Part shown: piece by piece, positions 43,224-52,312 of the stretch
Layout: every line of letters begins with the position of its first letter
How positions within the stretch are numbered: position 1 is the first letter of the stretch
From: Granulicella sibirica
GTDB lineage: Bacteria; Acidobacteriota; Terriglobia; Terriglobales; Acidobacteriaceae
Assembly: GCF_004115155.1 (NCBI RefSeq)
Contig: NZ_RDSM01000003.1
Location: 124,001 to 188,000 of the forward strand
Direction: 5' to 3'
Length of the DNA stretch: 64,000 bases
Notes under the pieces: model-generated
What the model was told of the DNA's origin: nothing
The model's input: the letters and a program-made list of their open reading frames with translations, nothing else
Database searches by the model: none
Translations under genes and position numbers: made by a program

Positions 43224-44024
43224 ATGCTCGATCGCGGGAACCATCTCTCTGACGCAGATATCCTGGGGTTGATTGACCGCGAGGATCCGTGGGTGCAGGC
43301 GGATGGGGCGCGCGAACATCTGCTGGCCTGCGTGGAGTGTATTGCCCGGCTGGAGAGGATTCAGAAGGCGCTGGGCGAGCTTGATGATATGTTTGCGTCG
43401 CAATCGCCCGGGGCGCTTCCTTCTGCAATGGCTTCGCGTTTGCGCCTCCAGGGGCGGCTACGCGCGGCGGGAGCATCTCCTGAAAGAGTGCGCTGGGCCG
43501 CTCCGGGTGTCCTTGTGCAAATTGCGGCGATCGCCGCGGTGGTGCTTGTCGCGGTTGGCGTTGCTGTCTATGGTTGGAGACGTACCGCGCTGATCGAGCC
43601 TGCCAGTTTGCCGTATGCCAAGGATGGCCCTGTCCCGAACCGGATGTTGACTCCGGGGGCGATTCGTCCTGTGACTCTTTGGGATATATGTAAGACGGTG
43701 GATGATGACCTGGATCCTTCAGTTGCGCCTGCGCTCCAGAGTGCGGTTCTTCGGGAGTATGGGATTGCTGGTGCGAGTTCGCAGGGAAGTTATCAGATCG
43801 ACTACCTGGTAAATCCGCAATTGGGCGGGACGAACGATATCAAGAACCTGTGGCCGCAGCCGTATCACGAGGGTGTTTGGAATGCCCATGCCAAAGATGA
43901 GTTGGAGAAGCATCTGCACGAGATGGTTTGTAACCGCACGGTCGATTTGACAGTAGCGCAACATGAGATCGCGACGGACTGGATTGCGGCTTACAAGAAG
44001 TATCTGCACCAGACACCTGCGTGA
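43224..44024 (+). CDS. Anti-sigma factor with C-terminal degenerate HNH-like domain
   Basis: A 266-aa membrane anti-sigma factor. The N-terminal zinc-binding ZAS motif is H32-x3-C36-x2-C39, followed by a helix region and one membrane helix at about residues 93-117. The periplasmic part ends in a domain (about 185-266) with IDYLVNPQLGGTNDIKNLWPQPY and AHAKDELEKHLHEMVC, then the AQHEIATDWIAAYKKY helix. This matches the HNH-like domain normally starting with an Asp-His pair; here Tyr194 replaces the His. Loss of the catalytic His suggests a binding or sensor role rather than cleavage. It is co-transcribed with the sigma factor and should hold it inactive until a signal arrives. Confidence 0.75.
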   Translation: MLDRGNHLSDADILGLIDREDPWVQADGAREHLLACVECIARLERIQKALGELDDMFASQSPGALPSAMASRLRLQGRLRAAGASPERVRWAAPGVLVQIAAIAAVVLVAVGVAVYGWRRTALIEPASLPYAKDGPVPNRMLTPGAIRPVTLWDICKTVDDDLDPSVAPALQSAVLREYGIAGASSQGSYQIDYLVNPQLGGTNDIKNLWPQPYHEGVWNAHAKDELEKHLHEMVCNRTVDLTVAQHEIATDWIAAYKKYLHQTPA

Positions 44025-44031
44025 CCCCTTC

Positions 44032-44661
44032 TCACGCCTCCTCAGGGCTTTTCGGCAGCAGTAGATCTTGCGACGATAGGCCGAACGCGTTCACGACGCG
44101 GTTGAAGGTTGCGAAAAGAGCGGTGAGGTGGATGACTTCGGCGATCTGAAGGTCGCTGTAACACTGGCCGCGCAAATCCTCAATGTCGGTGGGTACGAGA
44201 GCGGCGGAGTTATCATTGACCTTCTTCGCGAAGGTCAATAGAGCCTGCTGCCGAGGACTTAGAGATGAGGACTGGTGGTCACAGGTCAGGGCGGCGCGGA
44301 GTAACTCGTCCGAAGCTCCGTGGGTTCGCAAGAAGAATCCGTGGCTGTCTGCGCAGTAGGCGCATTCGTTGATCGACGAGATGAAGGTGGCGATTAGCTC
44401 CTTCTGTTGACGGCCAAGAGCACCGTCGGAGAAGAGCATCGCTTCAGCCAGGCCCATCATGTGTTCGAGCAAGGGTGGGTGCGTGGCGAAGCATTGCAGA
44501 ATACCCGGAACGGTGGGCCGATTGAAGTGGGATCGGAAGCGAGCGTACAGGGGCGCGACCTCGGGTGGCGCGGAGTCTTCGCGCACGATGGGGAGGTTGG
44601 CCGCGTGGATGCGTGGGGTGTGTGCTTGCTGGTTGAGGAGTTCATATTCCGGCGTGGTCAT
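44032..44661 (-). CDS. Peroxidase-related protein (AhpD/carboxymuconolactone decarboxylase fold)
   Basis: A 209-aa helical protein of the AhpD-like family. The redox motif is E99-C100-x2-C103-x3-H107 in SINECAYCADSHG, as in alkylhydroperoxidase AhpD and the uncharacterised peroxidase-related enzymes. The second half holds the LLTFAKKVNDNSAALVPTDIEDL region and the EVIHLTALFATFNRVVNAFGL helix. It probably reduces peroxides or serves as a thiol carrier in the cytoplasm. ATG 44661 gives the standard N-terminus; the frame remains open 48 codons upstream. It converges with the anti-sigma gene at a distance of seven bases. Confidence 0.83.
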   Translation of the reverse strand: MTTPEYELLNQQAHTPRIHAANLPIVREDSAPPEVAPLYARFRSHFNRPTVPGILQCFATHPPLLEHMMGLAEAMLFSDGALGRQQKELIATFISSINECAYCADSHGFFLRTHGASDELLRAALTCDHQSSSLSPRQQALLTFAKKVNDNSAALVPTDIEDLRGQCYSDLQIAEVIHLTALFATFNRVVNAFGLSSQDLLLPKSPEEA

Positions 44662-44755
44662 GGGAGTGGCAATCCAGGGTAGAAGTTTATCGATCAAACG
44701 AGAACAGAGGAGAGGCCTTTCGGCTTCTCCTCTGTTGGATAGGCAAAGCTCTTGC

Positions 44756-47700
44756 TTAGAACAGGGCTTTGAGGCCGAGTTGCATCTGACGGGGCGGGTA
44801 GGCACCGGAGATGGTGCCGAAGTTGGTGTTGCTTGCGTTCAGGTTAATGCCCGAGAAGTTGGTTCGGTTGAGGACGTTGAAGAAGTCGGCCTGGAACTTC
44901 ACGCGGACGCGTTCGGTGACCGGGAAGAACTTCGATAGGGTAGCGTCGGTCTGGGCGAGGCCCGGGCCAATGACCGGTGCCGTGCCCGAGTTGCCGAAGC
45001 GGGCCGCAGTCTTGGGAGCGGGGACGAAGGAGCCCTTGGTGACATAGCCGTTGAGGCCTGCGTGGCTGTTAATGTAGACGGGCACGCCCGAGACGCGGTC
45101 GGGACGGACGGTGCCGAGGCCGAGGAGCGAGGTTGACTGCACCTGGAAGTAGGCGCCGCTTTGGAGGCGGGCTACACCGCTGATCTGCCATCCGCCGGCT
45201 ACTTCGCGGATTGCGAAGTTGTGTCCCCGAAGCTCCGGCGCCTGGATGACGAAGCTGGAGACGAAGGCATGGCGGCGATCGTTGGAGAGGTTGCCGTAGT
45301 TGTACTGGAGGCTGCTCCAGTTCTCGAGCGTGGTGTTATTGCCCATGGAATCGCCGAGTGCCTTGGAGAAGGTATAGGCGAGGGTGAAGGTGACAATCCC
45401 CTTGCGCTTGGAGGCGAACATCTGGAGCGAGTTGTAGTTGTAGTTCGAATCGAAGCGGTTGGAGCCGATGGAGGTGAAGCCCTGGTAAGGGTTGAAGTAG
45501 TTCGTCGAGGAGATGGTGTTGGCTCCGGTGGCGTTGGCGACGACGGGCGCGAGCGAGGGGAAGTTGATGTTCGGGGTGCGGAGCTGGTGGTGAGCAACAT
45601 TGCCGACGTAGTTCATCTCGAACAGGACCGACTTGGGAAGCTGACGCTGGACGCCGAGGCTGTACTGCCATGTGTAGGGATTCTTGTTGCGTGGGTCGAT
45701 CTCGTTGATGCCTGCCTGAAGGCCGGTGTTATTGGCAGAGGCGGTAGCGATGGTCGCGAAGTTGCCGGTGTCGAACTGGGTGTTCTGGAGGAACGGTGGA
45801 AGGTTGAGCTGCGAGAAAATCAGGTTGCCCTGAGGGCGGTAGTAGAAGAGACCGACACCGCCGCGGACGGACGTCTTGTCGTCGGCGGCATACGCGAAGC
45901 CGAAGCGAGGGCCGAAGGCTCCGTTCATGTTGTAGAAGCCGCGTGGAGCCCCGACGGGGATGAGGGGGAAGATCGCGGTGTTGATGTTCGGGACGCGCTT
46001 GAGCTGGTCTGCGGGAACGCCGTCACCGGCGCGAACGAGGCCGTTGTAGGGGTTGCCGGAGGTGGGGACGATCTTGCCGGTGGGTAGAACGGTGACGGCA
46101 GAGGCGGGGTTGTAAACGGACTCATTGAAGTTCGAGAGGTTGTTGCCCTGGGTGTAGAAGGGCGAGATCAACTGCCAGCGGACGCCGTACTCGAGCGAGA
46201 GCTTGCGAGTGGCGCGCCAGCTATCCTGCGCGAACCACTCGACCTGGTTGAAGCGGAAGTGCCCGATGGGGTCAGCACTGGCCTCGGAGTAGGACTGGAA
46301 GTTGCCGAGGAAGGCATCGGCGAGGGCATAGCATGTGGTGTTTCCGCTGGCGGCCTTGCAGTTGCTTGTGGTGGGGCTGGAGTTGAAGGTCGCGGTGCCG
46401 GTGTAGTTGGAGCGCCCATTCTGGTCCACGCGATCGCGGATGTAGGCTGCGCCGAACTTGAAGTTGTGATCTCCCTTGATCCAGTTTATGTTATCCGCCA
46501 TCTGGATGTCGGTGGATGGGGATATGAGGGCGAAGTTGGGGCCCTGGACAGGCGCGTAGTTGGTGATGCTTAGCTGGGGGATGCCGTTGGGGTAGGTGCC
46601 GGCGCTGGGGTACAGCTTGGTGTACTGAAAGCCGTAGGTCTCACGCTTCCAGTTGTTGCCGTAGGGCGGGATACGCTGGGCTGCCCAGCTCGTGTTGACT
46701 GAGGCCTGGTTGATGAGGTTGGGACGGATCGCCCACGTCTCGGAGAGGAGATAGCTCTGTCCTGGGCGGTTGCGCTGCGTGGGTGTGGTGTTGAGGATGC
46801 CGCTGTTGGCGAAGGTTCCGTAGGGATCGATGAGGGAGTTCTGATCGTGGATCCAGCGTCCGTAGATGGTGTGCTTCTGGCTGACAACGTAGTCGAAGCG
46901 GAAGAGATCCTGGTGGAAGTTGAGCGGGTTGGACGGTGCCAGGGTGAGGTTGTTGCTTGGGACGCCGCCATCGCGGAAGCTGAGGCCTGCCGCGGAGATC
47001 GTCTTGTAGATGTTGGCTATGGCTTTGCCGTCCGGTGTGATGAGGGACGAGATGTTGTTGTTCGGAATAGGGGTGGAGGTTCCCGGATAGTAGAGCTGGG
47101 TGGGGGTCGCGGCGCTGAGGAGAGCGGAGAAGTCGCCGTTGAGCATGGCGGTGGTGGGTACGGTGAACTGCGAGGCGATAGCCTGCTGGCGGAGGCGTTT
47201 CCACTCTTCGCCGACGAAGAAGAAGAGTTTGTCCTTGATGATGGGGCCGCCGACGAAGAAGCCGAAGTCGTTGTAGATGAGCTGGGTCTTCTTGCGGGCG
47301 ATGTAGTTGGTGGCGTCGAGGTCGTTGTTGCGGAGGAACTCGAAGGCGCCGCCGTGGAAGGAGTTTGTGCCGCTTTTTGTGACGATATTGAAGGACGGGC
47401 CGGAGGTGCGGCCGAACTCGGCGGAGGCGTTCGAGGTGTCGATCTTGACCTCGCTAATGAAGTCGGGGCCGACGTTGTTCATGAGGGAGCCGTTGGAGCC
47501 GGCGACCTGATTGTATGCCCCGTCGACGGTGAGGTTGCCGGTGTCGCCACGGTTGCCATTGATCGTCTGGTTGGTGGAGGCGAGGGAAGTGGTGACGGAG
47601 AAGATGTCAGGGTTGGTGACGACGGCACCGGGGACGAGGGTGAGGAGCTGGGTGTAGTTGCGTCCGTTGAGGGCGAGGTTGTCAACCTGCTTGGAATCGA

Positions 47701-48127
47701 TGACACGGGCGAGTTCGCCGGAGGTGGTGTTGAGGGACTCGATGGCACCGGCCTGGACTTGCACTATTTCGGAGGTCTGGCCGAGCTGCAAGGTGAAGTT
47801 CGACGTGATCTTGGCGTCGGCCGTGATGGTGACATCGGCCTGTTGGGCGGTGCGGAAGCCAGTGACGGTGACGGCGATGGAGTAGGTGCCGATGGGGAGA
47901 TTGGTGGCGATGAAGTTGCCGCTATCGTCGGAGACGATGTTGCGCTTGGCCTGGGTATTTGCCGAGGTGATGACGACGCTGGCATTGGGGATAGCCGCGC
48001 CGGTAGGGTCGGTGATGACGCCGGATATCTGGCCGAAGCTGCTCTGCGCGTGAACGGTTGCGCTCGTAATAGCAACTGCGAGCGCTAGCAGGCAAATACC
48101 CCAGCGGAATAGCGATTTTCGTAACAT
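44756..48127 (-). CDS. TonB-dependent receptor, Oar-like, with carboxypeptidase-regulatory-like domain
   Basis: A 1123-aa outer-membrane receptor. A signal peptide (WGICLLALAVAITSATVHA) leads into a carboxypeptidase-regulatory-like domain with QISGVITDPTGAAIPNASVVIT (about residues 35-115), then a plug domain with VDNLALNGRNYTQLLTLVPG and a beta barrel of many strands ending in QLGLKALF, with the terminal Phe. This type is very abundant in Acidobacteriota and is thought to take up oligosaccharides or peptides with energy from TonB. ATG 48127 has GGAGG five bases upstream; a longer open frame is rejected. No partner surface lipoprotein gene is adjacent. Confidence 0.9.
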   Translation of the reverse strand: MLRKSLFRWGICLLALAVAITSATVHAQSSFGQISGVITDPTGAAIPNASVVITSANTQAKRNIVSDDSGNFIATNLPIGTYSIAVTVTGFRTAQQADVTITADAKITSNFTLQLGQTSEIVQVQAGAIESLNTTSGELARVIDSKQVDNLALNGRNYTQLLTLVPGAVVTNPDIFSVTTSLASTNQTINGNRGDTGNLTVDGAYNQVAGSNGSLMNNVGPDFISEVKIDTSNASAEFGRTSGPSFNIVTKSGTNSFHGGAFEFLRNNDLDATNYIARKKTQLIYNDFGFFVGGPIIKDKLFFFVGEEWKRLRQQAIASQFTVPTTAMLNGDFSALLSAATPTQLYYPGTSTPIPNNNISSLITPDGKAIANIYKTISAAGLSFRDGGVPSNNLTLAPSNPLNFHQDLFRFDYVVSQKHTIYGRWIHDQNSLIDPYGTFANSGILNTTPTQRNRPGQSYLLSETWAIRPNLINQASVNTSWAAQRIPPYGNNWKRETYGFQYTKLYPSAGTYPNGIPQLSITNYAPVQGPNFALISPSTDIQMADNINWIKGDHNFKFGAAYIRDRVDQNGRSNYTGTATFNSSPTTSNCKAASGNTTCYALADAFLGNFQSYSEASADPIGHFRFNQVEWFAQDSWRATRKLSLEYGVRWQLISPFYTQGNNLSNFNESVYNPASAVTVLPTGKIVPTSGNPYNGLVRAGDGVPADQLKRVPNINTAIFPLIPVGAPRGFYNMNGAFGPRFGFAYAADDKTSVRGGVGLFYYRPQGNLIFSQLNLPPFLQNTQFDTGNFATIATASANNTGLQAGINEIDPRNKNPYTWQYSLGVQRQLPKSVLFEMNYVGNVAHHQLRTPNINFPSLAPVVANATGANTISSTNYFNPYQGFTSIGSNRFDSNYNYNSLQMFASKRKGIVTFTLAYTFSKALGDSMGNNTTLENWSSLQYNYGNLSNDRRHAFVSSFVIQAPELRGHNFAIREVAGGWQISGVARLQSGAYFQVQSTSLLGLGTVRPDRVSGVPVYINSHAGLNGYVTKGSFVPAPKTAARFGNSGTAPVIGPGLAQTDATLSKFFPVTERVRVKFQADFFNVLNRTNFSGINLNASNTNFGTISGAYPPRQMQLGLKALF

Positions 48128-48710
48128 TACTGCCTCCAAAGCAAGCTCGTACAAAGGCGTCGCGACTCCAGCGCGCGACCTCTCGCCGCGATCAGGGGTC
48201 TTCCAATATTGGGCACCCGTGTAAAGCGGTCTGACCCATTCCAAGAAGTGCCTTTTCGTGACGGGATCATTAAGAAGGTTTAGGAAGAGGACTGTCAAGC
48301 TGCTATCGGGAAAATATGTGGGAATTTCGATATTTCCCTAGACGTTCCGGGTCAGGGGTGTAGCCTTCGGAAAACCTTTACGCAATGCCGGGCCGTCGGT
48401 GGTGGGACCAGTTCCGGAGAGCATGGCATCCGCACGTCAAGGGTGAGGGAGACTTTACCTGGGGTCACTAACTGAAGTTCCTCGAGTCCGTCCTGCCGGT
48501 CAGGTGGCATTCCCTTGCTGACTGGATCAAGATGCTTTAAAGCAAGGAAAACTCGCTAAGCCGGCGAAGCTGCTGAAGATTGGGTGGGGTGTTGGGGAAG
48601 CGGTTAGGGAGAACACAATCCCCCACACCTCCGATTCCGGTACAAGTGCTTACCGGAAGTCTGTATCACGCAGCGAGTGTGCCGTTTCGTCAAGGGTGTC
48701 GTCCAGGAGA
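48128..48710. other. Intergenic region, about 580 bases
   Basis: Upstream of the receptor gene, which starts at 48127, and downstream of the phosphofructokinase stop. No gene is recognised. The plus-strand frames around 48420-48700 are broken by stops and did not resemble a known gene. An inverted repeat GGGAAAATAT (48308-48317) with ATATTTCCC (48330-48338) lies about 180 bases upstream of the receptor start and could be an operator. Confidence 0.35.
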
Positions 48711-49907
48711 TTATTGCGTCCAAGCGCTCAGCGGGGGTGGGTAATACCTCAGATCGCCGACGAGGGGGCGCAGATAGCTATGGAAGGAATCCGTAACGGC
48801 AAGTGTCTGATCCTCTTCAATCCATTCAGGCGGAATTGTTCGGCTATGGCCGGCCGCCTTGGTGAGCGGTACGAGTTCGAATTTCTGGTGGTGCAGATTA
48901 TCAATTGGAATTGGAAGAAGAGCGAGCATCTGATCCGTCTTTCCTGCCAATAAAGCGCGGACGCCCTCGCGGCCAACGAGTTCCGCATCTTCCAGGTCCT
49001 GCGGAGACACTTGGCTTGCACAGGATCGCCCAATGAGACCGGGCTTCTCACTGCGGCATCGTATGCCGAGGCTTTCAGAGACCACTCCCGAAAGATACTG
49101 GGCTACTCCGCCGATCAGCGGACGATTGTGTGTGGCACCGTGAGAGGCTATTTTCTGCTCGAAGACGGGCGTCCCATCGGCGTAGCTCGTTCCCTCGGAG
49201 ACGATGACGACTGCCCAGCCGATTCTGCGAACGGTGTTATCGAGGTTTGAGAGGAAGGTGTCACGGACGAAGGGTACCTCAGGCAGATAGACAAGGTGGG
49301 GCGCGTCGCCGGCATCTTGCTTGGCCAACGTCGATGCTGCGGCGAGCCAGCCAACGTCGCGCCCAAGGGTCTCGAAGATCGACACGGGCTGCGGGAGCGA
49401 ACGGATATCCATCGCGAGGTCGAGGGTTGACTGAGCCACGAAGCGCGCGGCGCTTGCAAATCCTGGGCAGCGGTCGGTTGCGGCGATGTCATTGTCGATC
49501 GTCTTTGGGACACCGATAATCTGGATTTCGAAGTTCAGCTTATTGCAGAACTCGCGAAAGAGTTGCGCACCTCGCATGGTTCCGTTGCCGCCCATGAAGA
49601 TAAGGTGCCGGACCTTTCTTTGTCGCAGATGCTCGACGCAGTGCTCCAGGTCTTCCTCGGTTGGCTTGAAGCGTGAGGAACTGAGGGACGCGCCGGGGCT
49701 GTTTCGAAGTGCGACAAGATGAGCCGGCGTCAGGTTGGTCAGTTCGATGAGGTCGCCTGTCGATAAACCTTTCATCCCGGAGCGTGCGCCGAAGATCTGG
49801 CTGATACGAGGCTGTGACATGGCCTCCTGAATGATGCTGGCGAGACTGGCATTGAAGACGGCCGTTGGGCCGCCTCCCTGCACAATCAACAGATTCTCTT
49901 CGGGCAT
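48711..49907 (-). CDS. 6-phosphofructokinase family protein (PfkA type)
   Basis: A 398-aa phosphofructokinase. The N-terminal loop is GGGPTAVFN (residues 11-19), the nucleotide/Mg block GGNGTMRGA (106-114) and the sugar-binding block PKTIDND (134-140), with Asp138 as base. The PKTIDND form (Lys135) is usual for PPi-dependent enzymes, while Gly109 in GGNGT is the residue usual for ATP users, and Asn108 replaces the common Asp. The phosphoryl donor is therefore uncertain. It follows the hexosaminidase gene by 45 bases on the same strand, so it may phosphorylate fructose-6-phosphate or tagatose-6-phosphate during amino-sugar breakdown. ATG 49907 has AGAGGAA upstream. Confidence 0.85.
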   Translation of the reverse strand: MPEENLLIVQGGGPTAVFNASLASIIQEAMSQPRISQIFGARSGMKGLSTGDLIELTNLTPAHLVALRNSPGASLSSSRFKPTEEDLEHCVEHLRQRKVRHLIFMGGNGTMRGAQLFREFCNKLNFEIQIIGVPKTIDNDIAATDRCPGFASAARFVAQSTLDLAMDIRSLPQPVSIFETLGRDVGWLAAASTLAKQDAGDAPHLVYLPEVPFVRDTFLSNLDNTVRRIGWAVVIVSEGTSYADGTPVFEQKIASHGATHNRPLIGGVAQYLSGVVSESLGIRCRSEKPGLIGRSCASQVSPQDLEDAELVGREGVRALLAGKTDQMLALLPIPIDNLHHQKFELVPLTKAAGHSRTIPPEWIEEDQTLAVTDSFHSYLRPLVGDLRYYPPPLSAWTQ

Positions 49908-49952
49908 GCGGTGTTCCTCTGGGTAGGCTACCGGGTGTTCGTCACGACTTGC

Positions 49953-52097
49953 TTATTGACTTTTCTGACTCTGTTCAGAGGCCTTGAGGAGGTCGTTGAG
50001 GGGGTCGAGGATTACGAAGTCCAGCAGTTCCTTGTGCAAACTTGCCCTGCTGAGGACCTCCTTCTGCGTGGTAAGCCAATCGGACGTTGGGGCATTCCGA
50101 GATTCAATGTACGCCATAGCCTCAAGACCCAGGAAGGCCAGTTGCGGCAGTTCTCCTCGACGCTGGCTCACTTCGGCAATGAGCGGGCGGGTTGCTGCGA
50201 GTGCGTTCACCGCTGAGGAGCTTGCGAGCCACGACATGAAGATGCCGTGCAACTGAGTCCGGTATGCTTCATGCTTCTCGGGATTGCGATCGTGCAGGTA
50301 GGCATCGACCAAGATGGGAAGAGTGCGGCGCGGGGAGGGATCGGGCGCGGTGAAGTCGGCCAGGTGGCCAACGGGCGTCACGGTCGAAGGGTGCTGCTCT
50401 TTAGAGCGCTCACGGTAATCGACAGGCTGCAGGATAGAGGTGAATAACGCAAGCTTCCGGGCTCCTTCTTCACTGCCTGCCATTTGTCTGAAGGCACGCT
50501 GTGGCTCTACGAGATGATTGACGCCAATTGCGTCAAGACGGAGGGAGGTGGCATCCAGGCGGCGATACATGTCCACCGTATCGCGTGCGGTGGCGGGAGA
50601 CCAGAGACGTTCGGCCACAACAGCGGAGCGTGGCCAGATGCGTGACTCTTCGTTGATCCAGGAGAGATGATTGCTCCACATGCAGGCTTCTCCCCCGAGT
50701 ACCAATTTCGCCTGGGCTGGCGACAACGTGTTGCCTTCGGGCAGAGGATCAGCCGCGTACATCTGCGCGGCTGAGTACATGTGATCGAGATACCAGGGCT
50801 GAGAGAGAAAGCCGCGGTGGCCTTGACGGGCTCCGTTGCCAAGAAACTCCGTTCCGCGCCAGCTTTGGATGATGACGTCGGATGAGAGCTCCGGTTCAAG
50901 GATCTCGTCCCAGCCGACCATCTGCTTGCCATGTTTTTTGAGGATAGCCTGCACGCGGAGATTGAAGTATGCCTGCAGGGCTTTGCCGTCTTTGAGGGAA
51001 TGCTTCTGCATGAAGATGACGATGGCCGGGTTCGCCATCCAATCGACGGTCTTCGCCTCGTCTCCACCGATATGCATGTACTCATCGGGGAAGAGACCGG
51101 CCATTTCACCAAGTAAGACATCGAGGAACTTGTAGGTCGAGTCGCGCGTGGGGTCCATGACCGCGTTGAAGATCTTGTTCTCGTGCTCGACGTGGTAGGG
51201 GCCGGGCGCCGCTGCGAGTTCCGGGTAGCCCACGAACCAAGCGGTGGAGTGGCCGGGGATGTCAAATTCTGGAACCACGCGGATTCCTCGCGCCGACGCG
51301 TACTGAACGATGTTGCGAGCCTCTTCCTGCGTGTAGTACTGCCCCTCCGAGCCAAGTTCGTGGAGCTGCGGGAACTTTTTGCTCTCGATCCGGAAGCCGA
51401 AGTCTTCGGTCAGGTGCCAGTGGAGGACGTTCAGCTTTACGGCGGCCATGCCGTCGAGGGTTCTCAGCACCTGCTCGACCGGCATATAGCGGCGTCCGGC
51501 GTCGAGCATGAGGCCTCTCCACGGGAAGCGGGGGCTATCAACGATGTGGACGGGTGGGATAACGAAGCCGTTGGGGCTCGGCTGGACAAGCTGAAGGAAC
51601 GTCTCGAAGCCATGCATCGCTCCGAAGATGGTCTTCGCGCGCAGAAGCACTTTGCCCTGCGCTCCGTTGACGTCGAGGGAGTAGCTTTCGTCGACGCCCA
51701 GGGTCGGCCGAGTCATTGACGTGTCGTCGACTTCGATGCTCAGGATGGCTTCCGCCGAGGAGCGTGGATTCTTATCCAGTTGCACGAGCGTCTGTGCTTC
51801 GAGGCGGTCCAGCAGTTGTCTCGCGCTGGCGATAAGAAGAGGGTTCGTTGCTCCTTTGAAGGACAGGGCGAACGCAGAAGTGATCGCGACAGGGTCGCCG
51901 GAGACGTTCAGCGTTGACGGGAGCGGCATCAGATCGTTCTCGAAAGGCGCCCGCTGGCCCCTGGAGTGAATGGCTCCGAAGAGCGACACGGTGGCGAGAA
52001 GCGGGAGCAGGCGCTTGACAAGTGTTTTGACGCTGGGGTTCGTGCAGTATGCGGCGAGATTCGAGAGGCCGGTGCCATTCGTGAGATTGCGTTTCAT
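49953..52097 (-). CDS. Beta-N-acetylhexosaminidase (GH20), secreted
   Basis: A 714-aa exported glycoside hydrolase family 20 enzyme that removes terminal beta-linked N-acetylglucosamine or N-acetylgalactosamine. After an N-terminal hydrophobic stretch (LLPLLATVSLFGAIHS) come a small alpha/beta domain and the catalytic barrel with RGLMLDAGRRYMPVEQV, KLNVLHWHLTEDFGFRIES, VPEFDIPGHS and the catalytic pair Asp346-Glu347 in HIGGDEAKTVDW. A helical C-terminal part follows from about residue 530. The first 30 residues are polar and the cleavage site is unclear. It starts an operon with the phosphofructokinase gene and is divergent from a TonB receptor gene (215 bases), which suggests joint control. 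Confidence 0.92.
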   Translation of the reverse strand: MKRNLTNGTGLSNLAAYCTNPSVKTLVKRLLPLLATVSLFGAIHSRGQRAPFENDLMPLPSTLNVSGDPVAITSAFALSFKGATNPLLIASARQLLDRLEAQTLVQLDKNPRSSAEAILSIEVDDTSMTRPTLGVDESYSLDVNGAQGKVLLRAKTIFGAMHGFETFLQLVQPSPNGFVIPPVHIVDSPRFPWRGLMLDAGRRYMPVEQVLRTLDGMAAVKLNVLHWHLTEDFGFRIESKKFPQLHELGSEGQYYTQEEARNIVQYASARGIRVVPEFDIPGHSTAWFVGYPELAAAPGPYHVEHENKIFNAVMDPTRDSTYKFLDVLLGEMAGLFPDEYMHIGGDEAKTVDWMANPAIVIFMQKHSLKDGKALQAYFNLRVQAILKKHGKQMVGWDEILEPELSSDVIIQSWRGTEFLGNGARQGHRGFLSQPWYLDHMYSAAQMYAADPLPEGNTLSPAQAKLVLGGEACMWSNHLSWINEESRIWPRSAVVAERLWSPATARDTVDMYRRLDATSLRLDAIGVNHLVEPQRAFRQMAGSEEGARKLALFTSILQPVDYRERSKEQHPSTVTPVGHLADFTAPDPSPRRTLPILVDAYLHDRNPEKHEAYRTQLHGIFMSWLASSSAVNALAATRPLIAEVSQRRGELPQLAFLGLEAMAYIESRNAPTSDWLTTQKEVLSRASLHKELLDFVILDPLNDLLKASEQSQKSQ

Positions 52098-52203
52098 TTC
52101 GAGGGTCCTCCTGCGGGCTCTTGCGCACACCGCGACCTCATCTGTGCGCTTTCGTTTCCAGTAAACATGAGAAAACGATTATAAAAAACATTTCTTTGCG
52201 CTT

Positions 52204-52233
52204 GCTAGGATGCAAAACGTAATGCATACTAGC
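52204..52233. promoter_or_regulatory. Large dyad between GH20 and receptor genes, LacI-type operator candidate
   Basis: A 30-base near-palindrome pairing in 12 of 15 positions, centred on ACGT, with arms beginning GCTAG and ending CTAGC. The inner 16 bases TGCAAAACGTAATGCA fit the general LacI-family form with a central CG. It is 107 bases from the GH20 start and 80 bases from the receptor start. No LacI-family gene is in the window. Confidence 0.4.
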
Positions 52234-52312
52234 GTCACCCTTCTCATAACGAAGCAGTAACACGGTCTTTCGACTCGACACCTTGCATTCGCCATCACAC
52301 TGGAGGCTCACC

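Noticed and set aside
46847..48088. 413-codon open frame opposite the first TonB receptor
   Set aside because: Antisense shadow with a Val/Gly/Glu-rich translation; the receptor frame has plug and barrel motifs.
48420..48700. Possible gene remnant upstream of the phosphofructokinase stop
   Set aside because: Frames contain several stops and no recognisable protein similarity could be seen by eye.
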